From Nemania diffusa (lineage: Eukaryota; Ascomycota; Sordariomycetes; Xylariales; Xylariaceae), in assembly GCA_038501195.1 (NCBI GenBank), contig JBBPUQ010000002.1, positions 4,789,001-4,853,000 on the forward strand: 64,000 bases of DNA, read 5' to 3'. The translations under genes were made by a program, and so were the position numbers. This document shows, one piece after another, positions 1-10,356 of the stretch. Every line of letters begins with the position of its first letter. The first letter of the stretch is position 1. Below the pieces are notes generated by a model. That model worked only from the letters and a program-made list of their open reading frames with translations, did no database searches and was not told where the DNA came from.

Positions 1-1567
1 CACGTTTGGATTTATAAGGGCAAGGCTTGAACTGGCACTCATGCATCTGAGGCGCAGACGAATGCTTGTCATTAATATGGCGAGCCATCTCTTTCTCCGT
101 TGGCCAACCATCTTCGTGGTATTTGCAGCTTGGGATTGGGCACTTCCAAGGACGCGAATGGGTCTTCTCATGTTTTGTAAGATCACACGCCCGCTTAAAT
201 TCTTTGCTGCAACCGGGATGGGTACATTTCTTGGGAGCTAGCTCCTCGGGAGAGGCGTTCTTCTTCCTTCGTGCCATGGATCGCATGAGTTCTTCTTCCT
301 CATCGGCTTGTTGGCTCATGGACCGCTTGAACCGAACTGCGCCTTTCGCTTCTAGGTCTTCGACAACTTGACCTGTAGCAAGAGAGATGGCTGTGCCGTC
401 TTTCTTCACACGAACAAGCTCTGCTTGGCGGCCGGTGGTTGAAAGACCACCGATGAGCTTCACTTCATCGGTGCTAGAGGACGAGTTAATATTCATGCAA
501 TAAAACAGATGAATTCCAAGTACATACGGGTCTACATCCATCTCGGTTGGGTCTTGTCCGGAAGCTTGTCTGTCACGAGACTGTTGCATGTGTTCGGCGT
601 GCCGGCGGATCTGGTCGATAAGGTCAATAAAATAGCCGCTGTTATATGGCCTGTCGTGAGGTCGTGTCTGTTCTCGATCGCTTAGGTATTCGACGGTAGC
701 TTGAATACATTGGATCGAAGTGGTGCAGAAGTCGAGGTACATTTTCGCAGAACTGGCCCTCTCCTTCAAACACATAGAACGATAAGTAACTCCCCAAACC
801 CCATCGTCTTTCAGAAGTTGACTCACCGGTGCCATAAAGAGTAGGGTCTTCTCGAGATCCCTAAGACAAATAATCTGATTTTCCTGGATCCTTCTGGGGC
901 AATCAAGCACAATGGGGCGGAAAGCTTTAAGCTCAGGTTTTGCCAGCAAAGGTTTCAAAGTGTGCTCGTGAATGCGGTTGACAGCACGAGGGCTTAGACG
1001 TGGAAGACTCTCGCTCCCAGAGATGTTGACAGACCGCGTGATGGTAGAAGCACCTACGGAAGAGCGCGTCTCTTTCCGCTTTTGTGACGTAGATGCAATG
1101 GATGTTCCCACCCCGCTGTCCGACTCATGATGATGAGACGAACGGCGTGTGCGAGGGCGTAGAACACGACGCTCCATATCTAGAAAAGAGGGCTCCATGG
1201 CCGTCTTGTCTCTTATAATGGTGTGGCTCAAAAAGCCACGGGGGATGGGAAGGCTGTCGTCTTGGAACAACCGACGACCAGATGTAGACTCGCCGTCAGT
1301 TGCTGTGAGGCTATCTTCAATTTTGCCGATATTCAGAGCAGCACGACGTACGTGGGCACCGACGACATCGTCTAAGCTGGTTTGGGATCGACGAGGTAGT
1401 GATGGAACCTTGAAAGACTGAGCCGATTGGGGACTGGCCGGAGGGGTGACGGGTGAGTGGAAGGTGGCTCCTTTGCAGAGAGCCCTCTTGCTCTTAAGCG
1501 TCAGGCCATCACGGACATTAGTGTCCAAGACAGCCAATGCAGCAGTCCGGCGAGGGTTAGAAGCCAT
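1..1567 (-). CDS. C2H2 zinc-finger protein, 3' end beyond the window
   Basis: Two exons are visible: 1567-528 and 473-1, separated by a 54-bp GT-AG intron (474-527) that keeps the frame. About 504 residues are seen and the frame is still open at base 1, so the C-terminus is missing. The N-terminal 350 residues are Ser/Thr/Arg-rich and probably disordered, followed by a helical middle part. From about residue 430 there are C2H2-type fingers: one with the pattern C-x4-C-x12-H-x3-H containing KEFKR and DLTKHEKTH, a second with C-x4-C ending in HINDKH, and the start of a third Cys pair (CQFKPC). This points to a nuclear DNA-binding regulator; the target is unknown. The ATG at 1567 is the first in frame. 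The long intergenic region upstream suits a regulatory gene. I do not recognise a named orthologue. Confidence 0.8.
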   Translation of the reverse strand, partial: MASNPRRTAALAVLDTNVRDGLTLKSKRALCKGATFHSPVTPPASPQSAQSFKVPSLPRRSQTSLDDVVGAHVRRAALNIGKIEDSLTATDGESTSGRRLFQDDSLPIPRGFLSHTIIRDKTAMEPSFLDMERRVLRPRTRRSSHHHESDSGVGTSIASTSQKRKETRSSVGASTITRSVNISGSESLPRLSPRAVNRIHEHTLKPLLAKPELKAFRPIVLDCPRRIQENQIICLRDLEKTLLFMAPVSQLLKDDGVWGVTYRSMCLKERASSAKMYLDFCTTSIQCIQATVEYLSDREQTRPHDRPYNSGYFIDLIDQIRRHAEHMQQSRDRQASGQDPTEMDVDPYVLGIHLFYCMNINSSSSTDEVKLIGGLSTTGRQAELVRVKKDGTAISLATGQVVEDLEAKGAVRFKRSMSQQADEEEELMRSMARRKKNASPEELAPKKCTHPGCSKEFKRACDLTKHEKTHSRPWKCPIPSCKYHEDGWPTEKEMARHINDKHSSAPQMHECQFKPCPYKSKR

Positions 1568-4500
1568 GACTCGATATGCCCCACTAGTATATATATGTAC
1601 AGGAATTGTAAATAGTATCTGTTGGCTGCTGTATAGAGAACCAGTGGGTTAGCACTGATATGCACTGCAGGGCTGATGGCGTCTGTGAGTCACACGTCCT
1701 TCGATACACACCGAGTGGATGAGGACCTGAGGACTCAATGCAGATATCACACCAATGTTGAGCAACCGGGACCATGTATAAGAGACACGGTGGACCGGAT
1801 TTTAGCCACAACTGGTGGGAATCTCTTCGACTAAGATAATGAATGTTCTTACTGAGAGAGTAGGCCAACCAGAAAACCCTAACTAACCAGACCGGTGTGT
1901 TAGATAGGGGCGGGTGAAGACGAGGATGAGTAGGACTCGGCCTCGGCAAGACAATCGAGACTCGAAAGGTGGATGGCAAAGCCCAGGTGGTTTGGTTTGT
2001 ATCGTGTTTCTCCAGGAGGGTCAGACAGGGACAGATATAGCCAAACCTCTCAATCAATGATAGACCATGTCCAAGATGACAGCAAGACACGTGCGTATGC
2101 TACGACAAAGAGACGATGAGATGAGGACAGCGATGAGCAGCGGCTATGTATGTGCAGACAGAATGTGAAAGAAGAAAGTGGACGGGAAGATGTGGTGGGC
2201 AACGTGCACGATTTGTCCGGGTGTCTCGGGGAAGATAAAACACGTCCTCAGACTCGTCACAGGCGGAACAACGGCAGCAACTGAACAATAACTTGAAGAG
2301 CAGGAATATAGCAGCCTGAGATGGATGTTGCTTGCGGGATGGGCAGCGGAAGAGAACACAGGTAGGAATGAAGCAACAGAGCAGCAGAGAGACGGACGGG
2401 CAGGATGGACGTTGAAATGTGTAATGTGTCTATCGGCGTGGGATTTTAGGCAGCAGTCGTTGGCATTGGTACAGCCTTGGCCACCCCTGTCGGCTGGGTC
2501 GATGGGAGCGAAGTAGCGGCCACGCCACTTACGATGGTGCTGGGAGTATCTCTAGACCGGGAGGAACTCCGCAGGCCGGGCTCTGCGCCGCAATATGCTG
2601 CTGTACCTAGGTACCTACGTGAGTGGGCTGCTGCGTGCTGCGTGCTGTCCTCGCGCTGTATGTAGGTACTTGTGCGACTAACATGCGCTACATGTCAAAG
2701 GTCCTAGCGGGTCCGACGCAACCCCAGCGACTCATCAGCTGCGCCCTCCTCCCGCCTCAAGCTAGGCCATTTCGGAACGGCGAACTATTGTCGCCATGTA
2801 TTGCCCAAACGCGCTTTGCCTCTTCCTCCTCCGCCGTTTGTCCCCACGATGAACTCATCGCATTGCAGCTAAGGCGCAACACCGCAGAACCACTCTCTAT
2901 GCTCTCTGCCCTGAAACCAGATGTCGACTCGCATCGGCAGCATGCGGAAGTTGCTTGCATCGACTGAGACGATTCTGCTTGTTGACAAGATAACTGGTTT
3001 TTATTAAGCCGGTGAGACGAGCTACCCAGACTTAGGCCATTAACTAATACCCCTAAAAAAAATTAAAAATAAACAATCTAGCCAGCCCTGAAGAGATTAA
3101 TAATACACTACCCACCCGGCATAGAAGCTAAAAGGTAGCGACAGAATACCACCGACCGGTCAGTCAGTTGCCAAATTGCTCCATACATACAGTAGGAAAA
3201 GTCTCCGACTGGGACATTCTCTCGTGTACGGTGTACGTACCTATCCGTCTACCCTACACACTGTACAGTACATACCTAGCTACTGTAAGTGGGTGTGCAG
3301 ATAGGTATCACTGGATCAGTGATTACGACGGGCAGACATCGGGTCCGCATAATCCCATCCATCAGCCCATGCTTTATCGATGGTTCGACTTACAGTATTG
3401 CTTAGAGAGGTACGGACTAGGGTAAAGACGGAACTCTTGGCCAGTCTACCAAAACGCAGCCAATGATTGCGCTCACTTGCTGGGAGCGCATGCGTTGGCG
3501 CAATTAAAATGCAGTTTTGGTTCGACTTGATGCTTCGCCACCGCGACAATGTGCAGTCTTGGCGCATCTCTCCTGAGTCTCCTGAGATGTCCTCCTACAA
3601 AATATCACTCACAGAGCCTCCTCTAGTCCAAATCGGTCTAGTAGGTCGTACAGAACACCTGTGCCGGATTCATCACACTACCATAAACGACAGCTCCCTT
3701 GATGTTGAAAAGGAATGGCTACAGCAGCAGCCGCGTACACAACTCAGTCGCTACGCAGCAGTACATATTAGAGTAAGAATGACGATAATCTACGTAGACT
3801 ATTCCGGGTCTCTTCCTCCCGATGCTCTCCTGTCCGCGCTTAGGGGCTCAACCATGCAAATGCAATGGACCATCTCAACCGGTAATAGAGTGCAATTATG
3901 GTGATAAGGGTGCTTCGTATCAAAGCAAAAGCTGGGAGAGTAGTGTGGACGGCGCGCGAATAGGATAGCCGCAACTGTACTCTTGCGGTCAGTTGTCTCT
4001 CGTTGAGTCATACCTGCTTCTCCAGTGCTTCTCCAGGTTACATCTGAGACACGGTTGGTTGATTCGTCCCACCATTCACCCACCATTCATGCAAGTCGCC
4101 CTCCACTGCGGAGGTCTGCATACCTACGCTGTATGTGTGTAGGTACGCCGTGCCTACAATGAGGATATCTTAGCTGTTTACTTGTACTTGTAGGCACCGT
4201 CCAAACCACCCTAGTTGAATAATCGCTTTGTGAGATAAGACAATGCAGGTAGTTAGTCTAGGTGTGAGCACGCAGCATGAATGCAGATGCCATCACGTCC
4301 TTCAAAAGCGGACACGTAACAGCCAAGGCACCTCTATTCTGTACCTAGATCGAAACGGCTTGCAGTTCCCGGTTCGGCCACCCAAATTATAGACATGCAT
4401 GCCATGCTATAACTACCAAGTACCCATCAGCCCTACCGCGATCCATCCGGCCAATCAACTCTCCCACAATGGAGATGCCTTGGGAGGATCTCGCGTATCG

Positions 4501-5514
4501 TGGGGACCATCCAGCAAGACACAAGAAAGAATTCCGGTGCCTGAGACTAGTAGATAAGGAAATAGAAACCGTTCCTGTGGGGAGACGTAATGCATCACGA
4601 ATAAGTTGCGTAGGGTTGATGACGGGCGTTCTATATCCAACACCGATTGCTTGCTTGCTTGCTGCACGGCGGCATTTGTCTTTCCGATGCTGACCAACGA
4701 CGAGTAAAAATGTCTCAGGCGACTCTTTTCCCATTCTGATGACGATATTACGCATGTATAATTAGCAAGGTAGCTAACTAAAAGAATTTACTGCGGTAGA
4801 CTTAGGTAATCAGAAGGGGGTGTTAAGTATCTCAAATCACGCCAATTCCGTAGTCAGATGACAGAAATAACAATATATTTAAAACTGCATATATCTGTCA
4901 CCTATATCCTTCCTGTATTGCGAAGTCCATTGGTACCCCGCCGACGGTAACGATCCAGTCGCCAATTGTTACATCTACACACAAGGATTACAACCAATGA
5001 ATTTCGATTTGAAAGGACTATACCGTCGCATATGCGTAGATATGTAGGCCAAAGGGAACTGGCCTCCACACTCTTCCCCAAACTCTCAAGATTGAACCCT
5101 TGCTAAGTATGGTATATTGCCATGCAGGACCCATGACTCATGAGCGATGTACGCGGTAATGCAAGCCGCAAAACCATACCCTAGCTATGTGGCCTTACAG
5201 AGTCTAAGCTAACCACAAAGAAAGCAAGGTTGGCTACAATCCTACACTAAGTAGTTCAATATAATGAATCAATCTAAATCTTTCGCAATCGACAACTAGA
5301 TATGCTATCTATCAGCTTGGTCCGTGAGTTTCAAACACTCGCAGGCTAACTCTTACCTTTCGACTATAACGCTATGACTCAAAACAAGTAAACAATCCCC
5401 AGACCGTGGTATCGGTCTTCGCTAAGCCTTACTCCCACCACCACCTGCCGCCTAGCGGTATCCCGATATGTGTTTTTCTCTTCGATCCATTCGTACGCAA
5501 TATCAAAAGCCCCA
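1568..5514. other. Intergenic region, no supported gene
   Basis: About 3.9 kb. Only short ORFs without family resemblance or plausible splice partners occur here. It holds the promoter side of the C2H2 gene, a TACCTAGGTA palindrome at 2604-2613, a short GCTT-type simple repeat near 4650 and AT-rich segments near 3050 and 4860. Nothing else could be supported. Confidence 0.6.
2604..2613. repeat. TACCTAGGTA palindrome, dispersed intergenic motif
   Basis: An exact 10-bp palindrome. The same 10-mer occurs at 29160-29169, 29317-29326, 43669-43678, 53419-53428 and 61948-61957, all outside coding exons. Many near matches (GGTACCTAAG, CACCTAGGTA and others) are also intergenic. A 10-mer is expected about 0.06 times in a random sequence of this size, so the excess is real. 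Its role, whether protein site or simple-repeat drift, is unknown. Confidence 0.7.
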
Positions 5515-6375
5515 TCAAAACGCGTTGCCCTCACGCACCGGCCCCCTCTGCGGACGCCACTTCGGGCTGGGCGCATCAATGGGCGAGACGGTGTAATTCC
5601 TCAGCCGCTCGCGGAAATCCTCGTCGTCGTCGCTGCTGCACTCGGAAATGCCGTTCGAGTCCCGGCGCACGAGCCGCGCCTTCTGGGGCTGGACGTACGC
5701 GTGCGCCGGCTGCACGACGGCCTGCCGCGCGAGACCGGGCCGTGAGGCGCCCGTCGGCGCGGCGCTCATTGAGGGCATTCGGGACGGCTGCTGTGTGATG
5801 AATGACTGCTGGAAGTAGCGCTGGGGTACTGGTCGCCGAGGCTGCGGCTGCTGTAGCGATAGTTGTCGTGGTAACGGTTGTTGTCGTGGTGGCGGTTGTT
5901 GTCGTGGTGGCGGTTGTTGTCGTGGTAGCGGCGGCCGTCGTGATGCCGGCTTCTGTCGTGATAACGGTTGCTGTCGTAGTGGGGGCTGCGGTCGTAGAGG
6001 CTGGCGTGACTGCTGCCGCTGGGGATCGTATATCGCTCTGAATTCTGAGCCAGGCATAGCAGCAAGGCCGCCGGCGAGATGAGGTTCGATCATCGAGTCT
6101 CTGTTTCCCGGCGCGTATTGCCGTCGATCGGTGAAGCCGTTGCCAACGATACCTTGGGATGTCGGCCAGCCGTAGTTCCGGGCGGCCGCGGTGGCTTGCG
6201 CCTGACGTTGCCGCTTCTCTATCCTCTCTGTCTCCTCGCGACTCATACCCCGACGTTGAGGTTGCGGGGGCCGCTGTGGTCGGGGCTGGGATGCTATAAC
6301 AGAAGGAAATGGTTTTTCATGCGGCGGGCGATAAGGGGTGGCCGTGTAGTAGTCATCTTCGTCACCACAACACAT
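5515..6375 (-). CDS. Pro/Gln/Arg-rich low-complexity protein
   Basis: A single uninterrupted frame of 286 codons. It begins with two cysteines after the Met (MCCGDEDDYY), a possible S-acylation site. A Pro/Gln/Arg-rich stretch (about residues 115-185) contains repeated RQQP and PPRQQP units, and the C-terminal part has an acidic SSDDDEDF patch. No catalytic motif, signal peptide or membrane segment is visible, and the protein is probably disordered. The underlying DNA repeat also creates an antisense Val-rich ORF, which I regard as a shadow. The AT-rich flanks contrast with the GC-rich ORF, which supports coding. The family is unknown. A role as a membrane-tethered scaffold is only a guess from the CC start. 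Confidence 0.6.
   Translation of the reverse strand: MCCGDEDDYYTATPYRPPHEKPFPSVIASQPRPQRPPQPQRRGMSREETERIEKRQRQAQATAAARNYGWPTSQGIVGNGFTDRRQYAPGNRDSMIEPHLAGGLAAMPGSEFRAIYDPQRQQSRQPLRPQPPLRQQPLSRQKPASRRPPLPRQQPPPRQQPPPRQQPLPRQLSLQQPQPRRPVPQRYFQQSFITQQPSRMPSMSAAPTGASRPGLARQAVVQPAHAYVQPQKARLVRRDSNGISECSSDDDEDFRERLRNYTVSPIDAPSPKWRPQRGPVREGNAF
5857..5928. repeat. 18-bp in-frame tandem repeat
   Basis: Three near-perfect 18-bp units start at 5875, 5893 and 5911, with a diverged unit at 5857. They encode the repeated PRQQPP hexapeptide of the surrounding gene, read on the minus strand. Because 18 is a multiple of three, copy number can change without shifting the frame. Confidence 0.8.
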
Positions 6376-7325
6376 TTTGGGAGTTTACCTGCCTGTAGTG
6401 TGTCTGGAGCCTGGCTTCGGTCTGGTTCTAATTGAAGGTAAGGGGTTGAATATCTGTACCGGACAGAATCGCCAATGGAGAAAGGTAGTGCAAATAATGA
6501 AATAAAGAGTCTATATGAATAAAAAGAAGAAAATGGAAGGAAAAAGGGTCGAATCGAAGTTTGCTTCTCGCTCTCGCGTGACGGAGTTGTGGCTACTACT
6601 TTAAGCACTTCATATAGTCTATGGCAGTTTTTATCAGAACAGGAGGTCTTTATCGTCTTTGTCTCAATTATTCTTAGTTACAGTTCATGAGGAAAGTGAG
6701 CTGTATGGGGTCTCAAAGCGCGCATTAAAGAAGAGTTTAACCCATCAATTCTTTGTAGTAGCCGCTCACATTCGAGGTAACAAGACTATTCAAATTCAAA
6801 ATGTCGAGGGATTTTTCGACTGCCTTGGCCTCAACCTGAGGACGATGGTTTACTAATTGCTAAGTAGAATTTGTAGGTCGATACTTAGATTTCATTCTTG
6901 ATGTTACAAATGCATCGTCGCCTTCCACACGATATATATTAAATAGAGATATAGATATATAAAAGAATACAAGTCAAAATTATCGACCCGAAGAAAGAAG
7001 GTTTTACAAACGTCAATAGACTACCTACCCATACGATGATAAATTCCTCGACTATAATTTCTTTTTATTCATGGACTTACTTGTGAAAGAGCTACAGAAC
7101 GATAAAGTCTCTTTCGGTAATTTTAGACAAGGGAAAACAATACTTTTACATCACCCTACACCTCTTTGATTAATAGGCACACTATATATAGGGATGAAAG
7201 ATAAGTGTCTCAACTGTTTGAATATAGGCACGCGTCCTTAATAAATTGCCGATGTCAAACTACAGTCTTGATCAGTCATTCTCAAAATTGACTTTTGAAA
7301 CTGAATATCCCAAATCATTTCTCAA
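6376..7325. other. AT-rich intergenic region
   Basis: About 950 bp with only very short ORFs. It contains TATA-like runs near 6940-6965 and 7180-7195. The latter lies about 130 bp before the next plus-strand ORF and could serve as its promoter. Nothing else is supported. Confidence 0.5.
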
Positions 7326-8204
7326 ATGGAATCTGTCAAGCTGTTTTTCACCTCGAATAAAAATAACAGCAAATCAAGATTTAAGAAGCGGTCCTTAGCC
7401 ATCTCACTAGTAGATAAGGGCTTTAAAAGGGTGGTGCCAGAATATGACTCTATAGGAGCATACTACCCCGGCCACGCGACCACAACTTTCATACCCCACG
7501 ACCGCGGTAGGCAACAGACTCTTGCATGGCTAGATACAGGTACATCTGAGTCTATCGTGTCGTTGCTAAAAGAGCGAGACCGGGCTGCAAGACAAGTCCA
7601 GAGTTCTAGGACGAAGGGTACAAAGGAGATCCAGATGATCCTAAACGAACCGAGTTGCAAGACTGTGGAAATGTTACATAATGTTCAGCGACGGGCTGAG
7701 ATGACTATTCGCTACGGTGGGCCTGGTGCCACCGCTTACAATTTTAGCAGGTCTCTAGGCTGGAATAGGGCTTCTACATACCGATTGCCGTCCCTACAGC
7801 TAAGAGATTTCGGGGACATAATGAGAGAGAGTGAGGCTGCGTCTGCTGGTAAGACACCAGTTGCACCATTCTCGCCAATTGATTGGATTGTTCTACAAGA
7901 TCCAACGAAACCTCCACGGCCGCGATGGAATTTTTCTTTTTGGGAACATGAAGATGAACTGGATGAGCAACCGGATTGTATCTTGTCACCGATCTCCGAA
8001 CCAGGGGGCTGGCGAGACAGCGAGCAGGTAGATATTACCGATTCGAGGCCTAGATTTACACAGGAGATACCGCAAGGGGACGCAATAGGAGATCATGACC
8101 CATATAGCATGGAGGTTGAGCCGATGACACCGGCTGAAAGCGAGGCGACTGCCATCAAGCTGACGCCAGTATTTAACGGACAGATTCGTCAAGTCCGTAT
8201 TTAG
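7326..8204 (+). CDS. Hypothetical protein, orphan
   Basis: An intronless frame of 292 codons starting at ATG 7326. I do not recognise a domain. The N-terminus is basic (Lys/Arg-rich in residues 1-35). The middle contains a mixed helical part (residues 80-125). The C-terminal third is acidic and Pro-rich, with Trp-rich patches (WNFSFWEHEDE). There is no signal peptide or membrane segment. A frame this long is unlikely by chance in such TpA-rich DNA, and the ORF is less AT-rich than its flanks. It lies alone between two AT-rich gaps, so it may be a lineage-specific gene or the remaining exon of a larger one. Confidence 0.5.
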   Translation: MESVKLFFTSNKNNSKSRFKKRSLAISLVDKGFKRVVPEYDSIGAYYPGHATTTFIPHDRGRQQTLAWLDTGTSESIVSLLKERDRAARQVQSSRTKGTKEIQMILNEPSCKTVEMLHNVQRRAEMTIRYGGPGATAYNFSRSLGWNRASTYRLPSLQLRDFGDIMRESEAASAGKTPVAPFSPIDWIVLQDPTKPPRPRWNFSFWEHEDELDEQPDCILSPISEPGGWRDSEQVDITDSRPRFTQEIPQGDAIGDHDPYSMEVEPMTPAESEATAIKLTPVFNGQIRQVRI

Positions 8205-9304
8205 GCTAGATTTAGTCAAGGCTGCCCAAAATTATCGACCTTTTTCATTCAAAATACACATTTAGGGTATAATCATAGACTAATACGCATTTAGGGATCG
8301 TGAACTTTGTGTTAACACCGCTGCGGGTTTGAAGACCAGCTGCAGGGAGAAACAGTCGCCTTACTAGCTTGAAGATAGTTTATGGGCTTTAGGTAATCTG
8401 TTTTAATAATTAATAGGAAATTTGAATAAGTTATCATGTGCTGCAAGAGGGTTTCAACCCTCTTCTAACAGCCAGCTTGCCTAATAAGTAGAAGGTAAAG
8501 TAGCAGCTGTAGCTCTCGTTTGGATAATTACTGCGAAGGCTTTTTCAAGTAGCTATTGTTTGAAACAATAGGGAGGCATTATAACTTCATGGTATTGAGG
8601 TTTAGAAACAAGACGTATAGCTATTGTGGCGTTTGTAAGGCTAATCATTAGAAAGGGGGTTTAGTACATGATATTAGGGCCCCAAAGATCGCTATTTTGT
8701 AAAGGCTGCTCGAGAATCAAGAATACCGGTACAAGCGGGAGAAGTTGTAGAGAATAACTCGTAAATGGACATACACCAGCCTGGAGTTTTTCTTGTTGAC
8801 TAGGTGAAACAAGGGTATCTCATACTCTATTCCCAGGCAGTTTCTCTAGTCCGAATCTGATGTCAAGAGAATGTTATCAAGGGACAAGAGAACAGAGAAT
8901 ATGGCAACCAGGGGTGATTTTTTGAACAACGGTCAATCGGGTTTAATTAAGCTCTAATACCGAGTGTGTTGATGTAGTTCTTATAGATATAAACTTTTGA
9001 ATTTAAAAAAAAATGTGACACTCGTAGTCGAATCACACCTCAAATATCTACAGTCTAATCATAATGGCAAAAGGGTCACGTGAATAAGTCAACTCAGTAT
9101 AGTTTGCATCACAATATATAGACAGATTGACTGTTATAGGATTGTATAAAACAACTATATCCAAAAGTTATTAGCGTTTAGCTATCCTGAATATTCGACA
9201 TGGCAAAGCAAGTGTCGCCCAAGTCTCCCTCTCGATATATAGTTCACAAGCCTATCACCTCGACTTCAAGCCCCAATGTCGAGATGCCATTAGCGTTTGC
9301 CATC
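8205..9304. other. AT-rich intergenic region, possible decayed repeat
   Basis: About 1.1 kb without a supported ORF. Local inverted repeats (for example the TATTGTTTGAAACAATA arm pair near 8554) and high TpA suggest old repeat DNA. No terminal repeats or transposase motif could be recognised. It also covers the 3' side of the following minus-strand peptidase gene. Confidence 0.4.
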
Positions 9305-10215
9305 TTAAACGTATTTAACGGTGACAGTGCTGCCAGAGATGGTGGTGCTGGTAAGGATGGAGCCGGTGCTGCTCTCAAGCTCGATGTTGACGGGAGAGTC
9401 CGCGCTGGCCGAAACAGTGGCGCCGTTGATAACAGCGGTGGCACCAGTGAAGGTGACAGTGCCAAAGTTAGCGAAAGGCACGAGAGAGCTGCCGGACGTG
9501 AAGTCCTCAACGATCCACTCAGCGGAAGCACCCTAGAATCCTAAGTCAGCTTTTTATTCGTAGGTGGCATACGAAAGGGTGGAAAGGACACTGGGATTTA
9601 CTCACCTGGAGCTTGGTGCTCTGGCCAGAGAAAGTGTGCGAAGCACTCTTGCCACCGGCGGAGATGGTAGTAGTGCCGCCAGTGGTGCTGGTCTTGGTGG
9701 CAGTGACAGTGACTGAGCTGCCGGCAGACACTGAGAAGCCAGAGTAGTAGATCAAAGAAGCCGGGAGGTACTCGTACCAAGCCTACAGCGCCTATGTTAG
9801 TAGATTGTGGAAAGGGGGGTGACGATAACTTTCTCACCTCGTATTCGTATGAGCTACCCTCAACACACCATAGGACACCAGTCTGGATGAGAGCCGCGTT
9901 GTTGTATCCGTCGATACCAACCCAGGCAGCACCGCAGTATTCGGTGCCCGACTTGCCGCCGGAAGGAGCGGAGGGCACGGGGACCGTGAAGGTGCCGCTG
10001 ACCTCGGTAACACCGGTGGTCACGATAGCAGCACCGGACCAGTTGGTGGACTCGGTGGTGGTAGCAGTGAGGTTGGTAGAACCTTCCCGAGCAGCCTTGA
10101 AGGTGTTACCCCGACGGGCAGCGTTTCTGGCCTGGAGCTCTAGCTTGGCCCTCTCCATCATAGGAGAGGCCAGAGCCAGGCTGGCGAGGAAGGAGACTGC
10201 GAGGACGGACTTCAT
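9305..10215 (-). CDS. G1-family glutamic endopeptidase (eqolisin), secreted
   Basis: Three exons (10215-9838, 9782-9606, 9532-9305) separated by GT-AG introns of 55 and 73 bp encode 260 residues. Residues 1-17 form a clear signal peptide with cleavage near ALAS, followed by a propeptide with basic sites. The mature domain begins near the family hallmark TNWSGAA (residues 57-63). The catalytic dyad of scytalidoglutamic peptidase/aspergillopepsin II is visible: Gln111 in ALIQTG and Glu190 in AEWIVEDF. The C-terminus is Ser/Thr-rich beta-structure typical of the fold. Such enzymes are secreted acid proteases used for nutrition or host substrate degradation. The Glu lies in exon 3, which confirms the splice choice. 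A TATA box lies about 135 bp upstream. Confidence 0.93.
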
Positions 10216-10350
10216 CTTGAAATGATAACCGAAGTGTATGAGGGTATGGGGCTTGAAGCTGGGAGTAGATACGAGAGGCTGGGACTGACTGACTGTCGAG
10301 GCTGCTGAATACCAAGAGTTTTAGATTCCAACGGCGGACTGGAGTAAGGC

Positions 10351-10356
10351 TTTATA
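10351..10356 (-). promoter_or_regulatory. TATA box of the G1 peptidase gene
   Basis: The minus strand reads TATAAA about 135 bp before the peptidase ATG, a spacing common in inducible fungal secretory genes. No experimental start site is implied. Confidence 0.5.

Noticed and set aside
1584..2090. 168-codon minus-strand ORF
   Set aside because: Cys/His/Thr-rich random-looking translation, no domain, lies in the promoter of the C2H2 gene and overlaps other frames.
3467..3904. 145-codon plus-strand ORF
   Set aside because: No domain resemblance, no leader features, and surrounding frames look equally random.
5802..6041. Val/Ala-rich plus-strand ORF resembling a membrane protein
   Set aside because: It is the antisense of the 18-bp repeat in the Pro/Gln/Arg-rich gene; hydrophobicity comes from the repeat alone.
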